In this document: positions 1 to 8,187 of the stretch, in pieces | Position numbering within the stretch: the stretch's first letter is position 1 | Layout: each line of letters opens with the position of its first letter | Translations under genes and position numbers: made by a program | Notes under the pieces: model-generated | Database searches by the model: none | Seen by the model: only the letters and a program-made list of their open reading frames with translations | Told to the model about the DNA's origin: nothing | Origin: Halolactibacillus alkaliphilus | GTDB lineage: Bacteria > Bacillota > Bacilli > Bacillales > Amphibacillaceae | NCBI RefSeq assembly: GCF_900115465.1 | Contig: NZ_FOWN01000030.1 | Location: forward strand, 1-35,584 | Reading direction: 5' to 3' | DNA: 35,584 nt

Positions 1-198
1 AAGACCACCAATAGACTCGACTGTTTGGTCGAAATACGCATGAACCTTTCTTGTACGTGCTTTACACTTCGGACATTTTTGTGTTTTTACCTTCGTTGTT
101 ATCCATGCTTGTAACTTTGACTTTGATTCATCCACATCCCATAATTCCACATGCTTATCTTCAATTCCTAACAATTTTATGATAAACTTGTCTTGCAC
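1..198 (-). CDS. ISL3-family transposase, N-terminal 66 codons (partial)
   Basis: Starts at a GTG (196-198) right after an in-frame TAA, with GAGGGG a few bases upstream, and runs off the window. The product begins MQDKFIIKLLGIEDKHVEL and has a CPKC pair at about residues 44-47, followed by a basic stretch and HAYFDQTVESIGG. That is the N-terminal zinc-finger layout of ISL3 (IS204/IS1001/IS1165-like) DDE transposases, which catalyse cut-and-paste movement. The catalytic domain lies outside the window, so it cannot be said whether the gene is intact. The start region is buried in a long inverted repeat described separately. Confidence 0.85.
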   Translation of the reverse strand, partial: MQDKFIIKLLGIEDKHVELWDVDESKSKLQAWITTKVKTQKCPKCKARTRKVHAYFDQTVESIGGL

Positions 199-262
199 TT
201 ATACCCCTCATTTCTCTATTTTTTTCGTCGATTATAGTTTAACAAATGAGGGTGTATAAGTG
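196..262 (-). repeat. Inverted repeat covering the transposase RBS and start codon
   Basis: Arms 196-213 and 244-262 are complementary over 18 bp with one bulged base and a 30-nt loop. The downstream arm, in transcript sense, contains the Shine-Dalgarno sequence and the GTG start. A transcript entering from outside the element would fold and hide the start; one made from the internal promoter lacks the upstream arm. Confidence 0.75.
231..258 (-). promoter_or_regulatory. Transposase promoter inside the hairpin loop
   Basis: On the minus strand TATACA (253-258) and a perfect TATAAT (231-236) are separated by 16 bp. Transcription would start around 224, inside the loop of the 196-262 inverted repeat, so the native transcript carries only the downstream arm. 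Predicted from sequence only. Confidence 0.6.
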
Positions 263-354
263 TGTTTTTTTGATATAAGCTAAGGGCATGTCAGATCAAG
301 GGGTACCACCACATTTAGTATAGAGCCAAACATCATTGTTGTGGGCGATATATT

Positions 355-398
355 AAAAACCCCCTTAATCAAGAACTACATTCACTTGATTAAGGGGG
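355..398 (-). terminator. Rho-independent terminator of ddl
   Basis: A perfect 14-bp stem (arms 360-373 and 385-398, CCCCCTTAATCAAG) with an 11-nt loop is followed on the minus strand by TTTTT, 37 nt after the ddl stop codon. Confidence 0.93.
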
Positions 399-434
399 AC
401 ACCATGTTACATAAGAGTATCTTCTTACTTCTCG

Positions 435-1532
435 TTAAGGTCTAGCACTTCTCAATTTTCCTTTACGCTGATGACGCTCAAAAGCAAGTTTAATCAATGT
501 ATCAATCAACGCTGGATAACTAAGGCCTGATAACATCCATAGGCGAGGGTACATACTGATCTTAGTAAAGCCAGGAATCGTGTTCACCTCATTAATAACA
601 AGCGTATCATCTTCTTTCAAGAAGAAGTCGACTCTTGCCATCCCTTCACAATCTAATGCTTTAAACACTGACACAGCCTGTTCTTGAATCTTCTCCACTT
701 GTGCAGACGTTAAGTCGGCAGGTGCTGATAATACCGCACCAGACTCATTTATGTACTTAGACTCGTACGAGTAAAAATCGGTTTGTGGTAAAATCTCACC
801 AATAACAGAGGCTTGTGGATCTTCGTTTCCTAAAACGGCACACTCTACCTCTCTTCCGCGCACTGCTTCCTCAATTAAAACTTTATCATCATATAAAAAC
901 GCTTCTTTGATAGCTTTTTCAAAACTATCCTTGTCAGTAGCCTTACTTACCCCAACAGAGGATCCTTGATTGGCAGGCTTAATAAATACAGGAAAGCCAA
1001 GTGATGCTTTAATATCATCAAAGCAAATCGCACACTGTTCATGCGACTTATAAACTCGACCCGATGCAACTTGTAAACCTTGTTCTTTGAGTAGTCGTTT
1101 CGTAAAATCTTTATCCATACTAACTGCTGAACCCAATAAATCCACGCCAACAAACGGTAGATTTAGCGTACGAACAAGCCCTTGCAAACTCCCGTCCTCT
1201 CCTAATGTACCGTGAATGACAGGAAAGACAACATCAATTTGTTTAATCGGTTGTTGGGTCTTTGTATTTATAATTTGTGCTGCACTTTGACCTGGTATCA
1301 CCGCAACTGCTTCTCCTGACAGATGCAGCTGAATGTTTTTCGCATCATCTGGATTATTTAAATAATGAGACTCATCTAATAAGTGCCAAGCACCTGACTT
1401 ATCCACACCTATTAAGACAACGTCATACGCCTCTCGATCAATTGCTTCAATGACATTTTTCGCTGACATAAGTGACACTTCATGTTCAGCTGATTTACCA
1501 CCAAATAAAATGGCCACAGTTTTCTTTGACAT
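435..1532 (-). CDS. ddl: D-alanine--D-alanine ligase
   Basis: ATP-grasp ligase (365 aa) making the D-Ala-D-Ala dipeptide of peptidoglycan in the cytoplasm. Visible motifs are GGKSAEHEVS at 11-20, HGTLGEDG at 107-114, the ATP-grasp loop GSSVGVSK at 190-197, the metal and catalytic end EVNTIPGFT at 315-323, and FYSYE around 253-257. The Tyr in that loop is typical of true D-Ala-D-Ala ligases rather than the D-lactate (vancomycin-resistance) type. The chosen ATG has GAAGGA 7 nt upstream; an in-frame start 18 nt further up lacks a proper site. It lies 25 nt downstream of the DUF4064-type gene and is probably co-transcribed with it, ending at a strong terminator. Confidence 0.96.
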   Translation of the reverse strand: MSKKTVAILFGGKSAEHEVSLMSAKNVIEAIDREAYDVVLIGVDKSGAWHLLDESHYLNNPDDAKNIQLHLSGEAVAVIPGQSAAQIINTKTQQPIKQIDVVFPVIHGTLGEDGSLQGLVRTLNLPFVGVDLLGSAVSMDKDFTKRLLKEQGLQVASGRVYKSHEQCAICFDDIKASLGFPVFIKPANQGSSVGVSKATDKDSFEKAIKEAFLYDDKVLIEEAVRGREVECAVLGNEDPQASVIGEILPQTDFYSYESKYINESGAVLSAPADLTSAQVEKIQEQAVSVFKALDCEGMARVDFFLKEDDTLVINEVNTIPGFTKISMYPRLWMLSGLSYPALIDTLIKLAFERHQRKGKLRSARP

Positions 1533-1557
1533 AGTTATTCCTTCTTTCATTATTTAC

Positions 1558-1998
1558 CTATACTGAGAGCTCTCTCGGTTTCTTAAAAAGAATTAAACCG
1601 CCACTTACCATATAAAGAAGACTACCAAGCATCGCTGGTGCAAAGCCTAATATAGCAATAAGACCACCAGATACTAGTAACAGAATCCCTACCATTTTCG
1701 GTTTAATGCCTTTCTTTAAAAAGTAGAGACTTAACCCTCCTGTTATTACTGTCGTCACACTTAGAATCAAGATCATGATTCCACCTGATTGCAAATTATC
1801 TACAAACACGCGATACTCTGGTAACTCAAAACCAGCCTCATTACTTTCTTCTAACTCTGATTGATACGACTCATAAAGTGCTGTTGCTCTATCTTCATCA
1901 TTGTGCACAATAAGCATGCTTGCACCTTGCACACCGAAGAAAATAAAAATAGCCATACCTAAAATAATCAAGATCTTTTCAAGACGTCTTGGCTGCAT
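1558..1998 (-). CDS. Small membrane protein, DUF4064-like
   Basis: 146 aa. There is one N-terminal membrane segment (about 8-27), then a roughly 45-residue charged region rich in Glu and Asp (about 33-65) probably outside the membrane, then three closely packed hydrophobic segments (about 73-137) rich in Gly and Leu. This layout and the MQPRRLEKILIILG-type start resemble the DUF4064 membrane proteins of Firmicutes, whose function is unknown. The ribosome site GAGGAG is well placed. It is the first gene of a probable two-gene unit with ddl; nothing in the sequence ties it to cell-wall synthesis beyond that position. Family call moderate, membrane topology more certain. Confidence 0.7.
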   Translation of the reverse strand: MQPRRLEKILIILGMAIFIFFGVQGASMLIVHNDEDRATALYESYQSELEESNEAGFELPEYRVFVDNLQSGGIMILILSVTTVITGGLSLYFLKKGIKPKMVGILLLVSGGLIAILGFAPAMLGSLLYMVSGGLILFKKPRELSV

Positions 1999-2264
1999 TG
2001 TATTTCTCCTCTCAAATGTTTACCTCATGCATATTTTAACACAGTTTACTCATTTTACACTATCGTTTCATGCAGCATACAGACAACCTTAAGAAAGTCT
2101 TTAGTAGCGATTCGTTTCTCTTCGTCTCGACTCGATAATTTCTAAAGATAACCTACTTTTCCATCATTTTTATACATATTATTTTTAAATCAATAAATCC
2201 TATATCATCTATTTTAGAGATAGTTTTAATGTTAAATAACTCTAAGTAAACCATTCAAATTCTC

Positions 2265-2292
2265 TTGAATTTTCTGAAATTTACTGTAAGAT
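2265..2292 (+). promoter_or_regulatory. glnK-amtB promoter
   Basis: TTGAAT (2265-2270) and TAAGAT (2287-2292) with a 16-bp spacer; GATAAT at 2290-2295 is an alternative -10. The start would fall near 2299, just before the GlnR/TnrA box. Confidence 0.6.
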
Positions 2293-2310
2293 AATAAACA
2301 TAACTTATCA

Positions 2311-2327
2311 TGTTAGAAAAGTTAACA
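2311..2327 (+). promoter_or_regulatory. GlnR/TnrA box
   Basis: TGTTAGAAAAGTTAACA fits the consensus TGTNA-N7-TNACA at every defined position. It sits just downstream of the predicted transcription start of glnK-amtB, a position from which GlnR would repress when nitrogen is plentiful. Confidence 0.85.
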
Positions 2328-2348
2328 CAGAGAGGAGCAAGATCGACC

Positions 2349-2750
<402 letters not shown>

Positions 2751-2769
2751 CCAAAGGGAGACGATCAAT

Positions 2770-4122
2770 GTGTTAAAGAAACTAGGTCTTTTACTTTTTA
2801 TAAGTTTATTTTTATCGTCACCACTATACGCCGATACCGGCGTGGTGACAACTGAAACAGTCGACATGCTATGGGTCATGATTGGAAGTTTTCTCGTATT
2901 CTTCATGCACGCAGGATTCGCTTTAGTTGAATCAGGTTTTACTCGCGCAAAGAACTCATTAAATATTATCACTAAGAACTTTTTAACCATCAGTATTGGA
3001 CCCATTGTATTTTATCTGATCGGCTATGGACTTATGTTCGGTGATTCATTCAATAGTCTTTTCGGTTCAAACAGTTTTCTATTAAACGGCGTAGACGATA
3101 TTGGCTTTTTCGTTTTCCAAGCCATGTTCGTCGCAACATGTGCGACCATTATCTCAGGCGCAGTTGCTGAGCGTATTAAAATCGGCGTTTACGTGATTAT
3201 TACAATCGCTATGACAAGTTTTATCTATCCAGTTATCGGCCACTGGATTTGGGCTGATGGTTGGTTAGCTGAATTAGGCTTCTCTGATTTCGCAGGATCA
3301 ACCGTTGTCCACCTAACAGGCGCTGCCGGCGCACTGACCGTCGTCTTATTCCTAGGACCACGTTTAGGAAAGTACACAAAAGGTAAAATAAACGTCATTC
3401 CAGGTCACAATATTCCAATGGGCGCTTTAGGGGTTTTCATTTTATGGTTAGGTTGGTTTGGATTTAATGGAGGATCTACGCTTGAAGCAGATCCAACACT
3501 CGTTCCAATGGTTATCGCAACCACATTAATGGCTAGCGCTGGTGGTTTATTGTCAACAGTATTATATTCTCAGCTACGTTTCAAACAAATAGACGTATCA
3601 CTCGCTCTTAACGGGGTGCTTGCCGGCTTAGTGGGAGTCACAGCTGGTACAGCTGAAGTTTCTATTCCAGGCGCGATCGCTATTGGTTTAGTTTCTGGTG
3701 TTATTCTAGTAGAGGGTATCACTTTCATTGACCGAGTGTTAAAGATTGATGACCCTGTTGGCGCAACAACCGTTCACGGTCTCTCTGGGATTTGGGGTAC
3801 ATTAGCGGTTGGTTTGTTCTCGGTTGAATCCGGCTTATTTTACGGCCACGGATTAAGTCAATTCTTAATTCAAGGTCTAGGCGTTTTAGCAGTAATCGCG
3901 TGGACGATGATTTCAGTTGGTGCTGTTACTTTCGTTATCACACGTTTTACATCTATTCGCGTATCAGAAGAGGAAGAGCTTATTGGACTTGATATCTCTG
4001 AACACGGCTCTAGCGCGTATAATTTTAATGATACCTTCTCGAGTAAAGAAGCGATTCAACCGAGTGGTGCTTTTGAACTCGCTGACCGACTGAATCAGCT
4101 CACAGAGTCAAAAGCTACCTAA
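2770..4122 (+). CDS. amtB: Ammonium transporter AmtB
   Basis: 450-aa Amt/Rh channel for ammonium uptake. A signal-peptide-like N-terminus (1-21, ending LYAD) is followed by about 11 hydrophobic membrane segments. The twin pore histidines are His181 (STVVHLTGAAG) and His336 (ATTVHGLSGIWG), and the conserved Asp before the first (Asp173, FSDFAGS) is present. The cytosolic tail from about 390 is where GlnK binds. The start is GTG at 2770, with GGGAG 9 nt upstream; an overlapping ATG two bases earlier gives only a two-codon frame. Transcribed with glnK from the GlnR/TnrA-controlled promoter and ended by a strong terminator. Confidence 0.95.
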   Translation: MLKKLGLLLFISLFLSSPLYADTGVVTTETVDMLWVMIGSFLVFFMHAGFALVESGFTRAKNSLNIITKNFLTISIGPIVFYLIGYGLMFGDSFNSLFGSNSFLLNGVDDIGFFVFQAMFVATCATIISGAVAERIKIGVYVIITIAMTSFIYPVIGHWIWADGWLAELGFSDFAGSTVVHLTGAAGALTVVLFLGPRLGKYTKGKINVIPGHNIPMGALGVFILWLGWFGFNGGSTLEADPTLVPMVIATTLMASAGGLLSTVLYSQLRFKQIDVSLALNGVLAGLVGVTAGTAEVSIPGAIAIGLVSGVILVEGITFIDRVLKIDDPVGATTVHGLSGIWGTLAVGLFSVESGLFYGHGLSQFLIQGLGVLAVIAWTMISVGAVTFVITRFTSIRVSEEEELIGLDISEHGSSAYNFNDTFSSKEAIQPSGAFELADRLNQLTESKAT

Positions 4123-4159
4123 GTTGACATCTATACGATGTACACTAATCCCCCTTGTT

Positions 4160-4190
4160 GGCTACACCGATTGGTGTAGCCTCCTTTTTT
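4160..4190 (+). terminator. Terminator of glnK-amtB
   Basis: Perfect 9-bp stem GGCTACACC/GGTGTAGCC (4160-4168, 4173-4181) with a 4-nt loop, followed by TCCTTTTTT. Confidence 0.93.
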
Positions 4191-4253
4191 ATATACCATC
4201 GTTCCTCACTCTGCATTTATAGTGAATGTAAATATTTGCAAAAAAGTACGAAA

Positions 4254-4291
4254 GAAAAAAATGACCAACAAGCGATGTGCTCATTGATCAT
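4254..4291 (-). terminator. Terminator of the PfpI-family gene
   Basis: On the minus strand a 13-bp stem with a few G-T pairs (4261-4291, loop ACATC) is followed by TTTTTT (4254-4260) just after the gene's stop codon. Confidence 0.85.
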
Positions 4292-4296
4292 TTCAA

Positions 4297-4827
4297 TTAT
4301 TCTAAGTCTTTTACTACCGCTTCAATAATGGTTTCCATATACTGTGGTAAATCACCAGGTCGACGACTAGAGACGATATGACCTGATTTCACTACAGGCT
4401 CATCAATCCATACAGCACCTGCATTTTTTAAATCGTCTATCAGTGCTGGTGTACTTGTCATTGTAACACCTTTTACGATATCCGCCGAAATCAACACCCA
4501 GCCCGCGTGGCAAATTTGCGCGATAATCTTCTTCTCTTGATCCATTGCTTTCACAATATTTAGGACTTCTTCATAGCGTCTTAATTTATCAGGCGCCCAT
4601 CCCCCAGGCACAAGAAGCACATCATAATCATTCGGATTAATCTCTTCAAAAGCATGCGTTGATTCACAAGGGACGCCGTACTTACCCGTGTATATCTTTC
4701 CTCTTTCTTTACCTGCGATATCTACCGTAGCACCTGCTTCACGCATGCGTAGTACGGGGTACCATAATTCTAAATCTTCGAACGCTTCGTCAACTACTTG
4801 AAGTACACGTGCATTCATTAATTTCAT
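4297..4827 (-). CDS. DJ-1/PfpI-family protein (general stress protein 18-like)
   Basis: 176 aa, single DJ-1/PfpI (class I glutamine-amidotransferase-like) domain. The nucleophile elbow is IAQICHAGW at about residue 103-111, and YDVLLVPGGWAPDKLRR precedes it. Family members include the Bacillus general stress protein YfkM and proteins described as proteases, deglycases or glyoxalases; the true substrate here is not evident. Start: AAGGAGG lies 10 nt before the chosen ATG; a GTG immediately before it (4830) would add one residue and is equally possible. It follows thiE by 90 nt on the same strand; the gap holds a bulged GTTTAAC/GTTAAAC inverted repeat without a T run. It has its own terminator. 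Confidence 0.85.
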   Translation of the reverse strand: MKLMNARVLQVVDEAFEDLELWYPVLRMREAGATVDIAGKERGKIYTGKYGVPCESTHAFEEINPNDYDVLLVPGGWAPDKLRRYEEVLNIVKAMDQEKKIIAQICHAGWVLISADIVKGVTMTSTPALIDDLKNAGAVWIDEPVVKSGHIVSSRRPGDLPQYMETIIEAVVKDLE

Positions 4828-4917
4828 CACACTTTTACCTCCTTATTTTTTTCCTTCTCTAGGCTGTTTAACCTTTAATCACTAAAGTTAAACCCCTCCA
4901 TTTGTTGGATGCTTAAA

Positions 4918-5547
4918 TTATGCCAAAAGAAACGCTTTAACCGCACGCTCTATATCATCTTGATAACCTATTTGTGAAATAACAGCAACTCCATCAACTT
5001 CTATTTCTTTTAAAATTGGTGCATCAGGAATAGCTAAACCACCAATCGCGACAACAGGCATATCACCTATACTTGCTTTAATATCTTTCAACCCCGTAAA
5101 ACCTATCGGTTTTTTTGCGTCCTCTTTTGTTGACGTTTGAAAAATCGGACCTACACCAATATAATCCGCCCCATCTTTTAACGCTCGGTTCGCTTCTGTC
5201 ACATTCGTCGCAGAAACACCAATAAACATCTCAGGAGGTAGTATTTCTCTCGCTTCTCCTATATGCATATCTTCTTGACCAATATGCACACCGTCCGCCT
5301 TAAGTTTTATAGCCAGCTCAATATCATCATTTACTACAAACGGAACGCCATACGCTGCACACAAACCTCTTACTTTTTTTCCAAAATCGATCAACTTAGA
5401 ACCCGAGAGCGCATAAGGCCCCTTCTCACGTAACTGAAACATCGTTATCCCGCTTCTTAGCGCCTCTTCAATGATGGGCAATGCCGCTTTTTCTTGGTAT
5501 GCTTGCCCGAAAATAAAATACAACTTTAACCATTCTCTCCTAAACAT
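4918..5547 (-). CDS. thiE: Thiamine-phosphate synthase
   Basis: 209 aa. Joins HMP-pyrophosphate and hydroxyethylthiazole phosphate to thiamine phosphate. It is a TIM barrel with the family's QLREKG at about 38-43, VNDDIELA (about 72-79), DGVHIGQEDM (about 85-94), the pyrophosphate loop GPIFQTSTK (about 132-140) and VVAIGGL (about 165-171). It overlaps the end of thiM by 22 nt and uses GAGGTG before its ATG, so it is translationally coupled. It is the last gene of the thiD-thiM-thiE salvage unit. Confidence 0.95.
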   Translation of the reverse strand: MFRREWLKLYFIFGQAYQEKAALPIIEEALRSGITMFQLREKGPYALSGSKLIDFGKKVRGLCAAYGVPFVVNDDIELAIKLKADGVHIGQEDMHIGEAREILPPEMFIGVSATNVTEANRALKDGADYIGVGPIFQTSTKEDAKKPIGFTGLKDIKASIGDMPVVAIGGLAIPDAPILKEIEVDGVAVISQIGYQDDIERAVKAFLLA

Positions 5548-6335
5548 AGCGTTATCACCTCAAAATTCCTCATATCGTCCCATTCCTCACGCGTTAATGA
5601 CATTAACTTATCTATAAACACTACTTGAAACGTCCCTGGTAAATCAGTAGCTTTTCGCGCCATTTCACTAGCAATCGCATAATAACTTACCGCTTCCGCC
5701 GCAGCTTCTACATAAGACTGATTATCAACTACTGCTAAAACACTCGCGATAACCGACGTAAGTAAACAACCCGTCCCTGTTACTTTCGTGAGTAGCTCGG
5801 TTCCGTTTTTTAAAAGATACACACCTGTTTCACCATATACGATATCTTCCGTGCCTGTGACGACAACTGTTACTTGATAGCGTTCATAAAACCTTTTAGC
5901 AATCTCGCGTGGCGCTTGTTCTAAATTACCTTCGACACCCTTTCCTGACTGCTCTAATGTAGCAAGAGTAAAGATTTCCGCACCATTCCCTCTCACAAGC
6001 GCGATATCCAACGTTTTTAATAGGCACTTAACAGCTCTCATTCTAAATTTAGATGCCCCTACACCGACTGGATCTAAGACGACCGGGATACCTTTTTTGT
6101 TAGCCGCTTTTCCCGCAATCAGCATGGACTCTAAAACAGCCGTGGTGAGCGTGCCAATATTTAAAACAAGGGCATCAGCTATGTTTACAATATCTATCAT
6201 TTCACCTTTTTCATGCGCCATAATGGGCGATGCACCTAAAGCATATAAACCGTTTGCTGTTATATTCATAACTACCTGATTTGTTATATTATGAATCAGC
6301 GGTGCTCGCTCTCTTACTTTCTCGATAAACTCCAT
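5526..6335 (-). CDS. thiM: Hydroxyethylthiazole kinase
   Basis: 269 aa. Phosphorylates the thiazole moiety of thiamine for salvage. Visible family motifs are the N-terminal HNITNQVVMNITAN, the central VLDPVGVGAS, VRGNGAEI, and the catalytic glycine loop TGTGCLLTS near residue 190. The ATG at 6335 overlaps the thiD stop as TGATG with GGAGG 9 nt upstream, a classic coupling; the GTG just upstream is less likely. Middle gene of the riboswitch-controlled salvage operon. Confidence 0.95.
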   Translation of the reverse strand: MEFIEKVRERAPLIHNITNQVVMNITANGLYALGASPIMAHEKGEMIDIVNIADALVLNIGTLTTAVLESMLIAGKAANKKGIPVVLDPVGVGASKFRMRAVKCLLKTLDIALVRGNGAEIFTLATLEQSGKGVEGNLEQAPREIAKRFYERYQVTVVVTGTEDIVYGETGVYLLKNGTELLTKVTGTGCLLTSVIASVLAVVDNQSYVEAAAEAVSYYAIASEMARKATDLPGTFQVVFIDKLMSLTREEWDDMRNFEVITLCLGENG

Positions 6336-7180
6336 CACTCATCTCCTCCAGATAAAGGCTGATCTATAAAGTTATCGGGCACACCTTTCAAACGATAAGC
6401 AAAGTGATTTGTCGGACCATTCCCTTTACCAAGATTAAGACCATAGTAAATAGCCTCATGAATAAAGTTTTTTGCATGTTGGACTGCTTCAGTCATCGGT
6501 GAGCCTTTAGCAAGTTCAGCCGCTATCACCGCACTGTAAGTACACCCTGTGCCATGTGTATGTTTAGTATCAATTCTCGGTTTAGTATAATAATACACTT
6601 TATGACCATCGTAAAAAACATCCGTTGCGTCTAACGTCAAATGTCCACCTTTAACAACTGCTGATTTTGCACCTAACGCATGAACAAATATTTTTGCAGC
6701 ATCCGTCATATCTTCAATCGTTTCAATAGGGCGCTCAAGAATTAGTCCCGCTTCTTTTAGATTAGGCGTAACAACGGTCGCCTTTGGTATCAATATATCC
6801 CGAATAACTTCTCGACTTTTTTCTTCCATCAATACATCGCCACTTGTCGCCACCATCACCGGATCAAGTACATAAGGTAAGTCTGGAAAACGGGAAAGAT
6901 ACTCATCAACTAACACCATCATGTCACGCGTTGCAATCATGCCTGTCTTCACTGCATCTGGCATAATATCCCGAAAAACACAGTCGAGTTGTTTATCAAT
7001 CATTTCCACCGACTGATGAGCAACTGCATCTACACCACATGTGTTTTGCGCCACAACAGATGTAACAACACTCATCCCGTATACATTTCTTTCTTCAAAT
7101 GTCTTTAAGTCCGCTTGAATCCCTGCACCACCTGTCGGATCGGTTCCTGCAATAGTCAAAGCTGTCTTTACGCGTTTCAT
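6335..7180 (-). CDS. thiD: Hydroxymethylpyrimidine (phosphate) kinase
   Basis: 281 aa, PfkB-like kinase that phosphorylates HMP and HMP-P for thiamine assembly. The N-terminus is the diagnostic TIAGTDPTGGAGIQADLKTF, the central VLDPVMVATSGD (about 107-118) binds substrate, and the C-terminal HTHGTGCTYSA holds the anion-hole and catalytic loop. The ATG at 7180 has AGGAGG 10 nt upstream. The reading frame stays open upstream through the terminator hairpin and into the riboswitch, so longer gene models starting at 7282 should be rejected. First gene of thiD-thiM-thiE, which together salvage pyrimidine and thiazole; no de novo thiC or thiG is present in the window. Confidence 0.95.
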   Translation of the reverse strand: MKRVKTALTIAGTDPTGGAGIQADLKTFEERNVYGMSVVTSVVAQNTCGVDAVAHQSVEMIDKQLDCVFRDIMPDAVKTGMIATRDMMVLVDEYLSRFPDLPYVLDPVMVATSGDVLMEEKSREVIRDILIPKATVVTPNLKEAGLILERPIETIEDMTDAAKIFVHALGAKSAVVKGGHLTLDATDVFYDGHKVYYYTKPRIDTKHTHGTGCTYSAVIAAELAKGSPMTEAVQHAKNFIHEAIYYGLNLGKGNGPTNHFAYRLKGVPDNFIDQPLSGGDE

Positions 7181-7201
7181 CTTTGTCACTCCTCCTAATC
7201 G

Positions 7202-7235
7202 AAAAAAACCGCCCCTCATAGGTTGAGGAACGGTT
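7202..7235 (-). terminator. Expression-platform terminator of the TPP riboswitch
   Basis: On the minus strand a 12-bp stem (7224-7235 with 7207-7218, two G-T pairs, loop ACCTA) runs into TTTTT. It lies between the TPP aptamer and the thiD ribosome site, so ligand binding should end transcription here. Confidence 0.9.
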
Positions 7236-7288
7236 GTGAGTAGTATGAAAACAAGAAATAACGCGTAGACGTTTTCTGTCACAAGAGT

Positions 7289-7380
7289 TCCACTTCCCTA
7301 CGTTGGTACTAACCAAATCAGGTTCAAAGGGACCAAAGTGAAACACTTTATCTCAGCACAGCCTGTGCGCCCCTAGCGGA
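7289..7380 (-). promoter_or_regulatory. TPP riboswitch (thi box)
   Basis: On the minus strand the conserved THI-box elements are in order: GGGGCGC near 7372, CTGAGA (7351-7356), CCCTTTGAACCTGATTTGG (7313-7331) and AACGTAGGGAAGTGG (7289-7303). P1 is formed by the outermost bases. It binds thiamine pyrophosphate; with the downstream terminator it is a transcriptional off switch for thiD-thiM-thiE. Confidence 0.96.
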
Positions 7381-7404
7381 TTTTCATATAATATTGTTAA
7401 ATCA

Positions 7405-7433
7405 AACATAGTAAATATCTTTCTTTTTGTCAA
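7405..7433 (-). promoter_or_regulatory. Promoter of the thi operon
   Basis: A perfect TTGACA (7428-7433) and TATGTT (7405-7410) with a 17-bp spacer, some 25 nt upstream of the riboswitch. The -35 box lies right behind the lepB stop codon and no terminator separates them, so read-through from lepB is possible. Confidence 0.75.
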
Positions 7434-7434
7434 G

Positions 7435-7971
7435 TTAATTTAATAGCCCTATACCTTCTGGCGGCCAAATTCGAAAGACAATTTCACCAATGATACTTTC
7501 TTCTTCAATCACACCAAAATAACGGCTATCCCTACTATCCGGGCGATTATCTCCTAAAACAAAATACATACCTGCTGGTACTTCTGTTAATCCTAAATCA
7601 TTCAAGCTAAAATCATCTGTGTATCGATACGCTTCTAATTCATTTAGCACGTCCGCCAAATAAACTTCCGGATAGCTTACCCCATTCACAAAAAGTTCAT
7701 CGTCTTTTATTTCTAAATAATCACCAGGCAAGCCAATAATGCGCTTGACGTAGTTCTCTTCTGCAATGGAATCTGGTGCGATAAAAGCGATTTGATCAAA
7801 CCGTTCTAATTTACCTAATTTACTGATAATAATTCGGTCCCCATCATGTAAGGTCGGTTCCATCGATGTACCTTTAACGACAGATGGAGTCATGACAAAC
7901 TCTCTTACAACCAGTACAATGATTAAAGCAAGCACTATGGCTTTTAGCCACGACATTAATTCTTTTACCAT
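7435..7971 (-). CDS. lepB: Signal peptidase I
   Basis: 178 aa, membrane-anchored serine peptidase that removes signal peptides of exported proteins. One N-terminal membrane segment (about 8-26) is followed by box B with the nucleophile Ser36 (GTSMEPT), box D with the general base Lys76 (NYVKRIIGLPGD) and box E GDNRPDSRDSR near 142-152. Length matches SipS-type enzymes of Bacilli. The ATG has GAGGG upstream. It appears to be a single gene; its end abuts the thi promoter. Confidence 0.95.
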   Translation of the reverse strand: MVKELMSWLKAIVLALIIVLVVREFVMTPSVVKGTSMEPTLHDGDRIIISKLGKLERFDQIAFIAPDSIAEENYVKRIIGLPGDYLEIKDDELFVNGVSYPEVYLADVLNELEAYRYTDDFSLNDLGLTEVPAGMYFVLGDNRPDSRDSRYFGVIEEESIIGEIVFRIWPPEGIGLLN

Positions 7972-8120
7972 CTTAAACCCTCATTTATATGTTTTCTCTT
8001 ATTATACGCGTATTAACAAATAAAATCCATGTTTTAACTAACTTAGAACAACAGGAGTGTTGTCTTCACTTAAAGCTTTAGGCCATAGCACAAAAGCAAC
8101 TTACCTCCAAAAACTTATAC

Positions 8121-8164
8121 AAAAAACCCTGGATACAGATTTTTAAAACATCCATCTCCAGGGT
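8121..8164 (-). terminator. Terminator of the flavodoxin gene
   Basis: 8-bp stem (ACCCTGGA/TCCAGGGT, 8126-8133 and 8157-8164) with a 23-nt loop, followed on the minus strand by TTTTTT. Confidence 0.85.
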
Positions 8165-8187
8165 CATTTCGCTATCAGCGTATGGGT

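Larger units (their letters stand above)
1..327 (-). mobile_element. ISL3-family insertion sequence, outer end (cut by window edge)
   Basis: The terminus lies at about 327. Reading inward on the minus strand it begins GGCTCTATACTAAATGTGGT, the style of ISL3-family terminal repeats (GGCTCT then a GTGGT-like stretch). Inside are a promoter, a hairpin and the start of an ISL3-type transposase. Only one end is in the window, so the inverted-repeat pair and the 8-bp target duplication cannot be checked. The end at 327 is inferred from family resemblance. Confidence 0.8.
1999..2348. other. Divergent intergenic region between the DUF4064-type gene and glnK
   Basis: 350 nt of AT-rich sequence without a convincing gene. 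It holds the glnK promoter and GlnR/TnrA box (listed separately). Any promoter for the leftward gene is not clear; TTAAAAT-like stretches on the minus strand near 2030-2040 are the best but weak candidates. Confidence 0.6.

Noticed and set aside
2093-2310. Small gene in the divergent region before glnK
   Set aside because: Short frame at 1901-2092 is antisense to the DUF4064-type gene and no other frame has a ribosome site.
7181-7282. N-terminal extension of thiD with a hydrophobic stretch
   Set aside because: It is the riboswitch leader and terminator read as codons; the conserved ThiD start and its ribosome site are at 7180.
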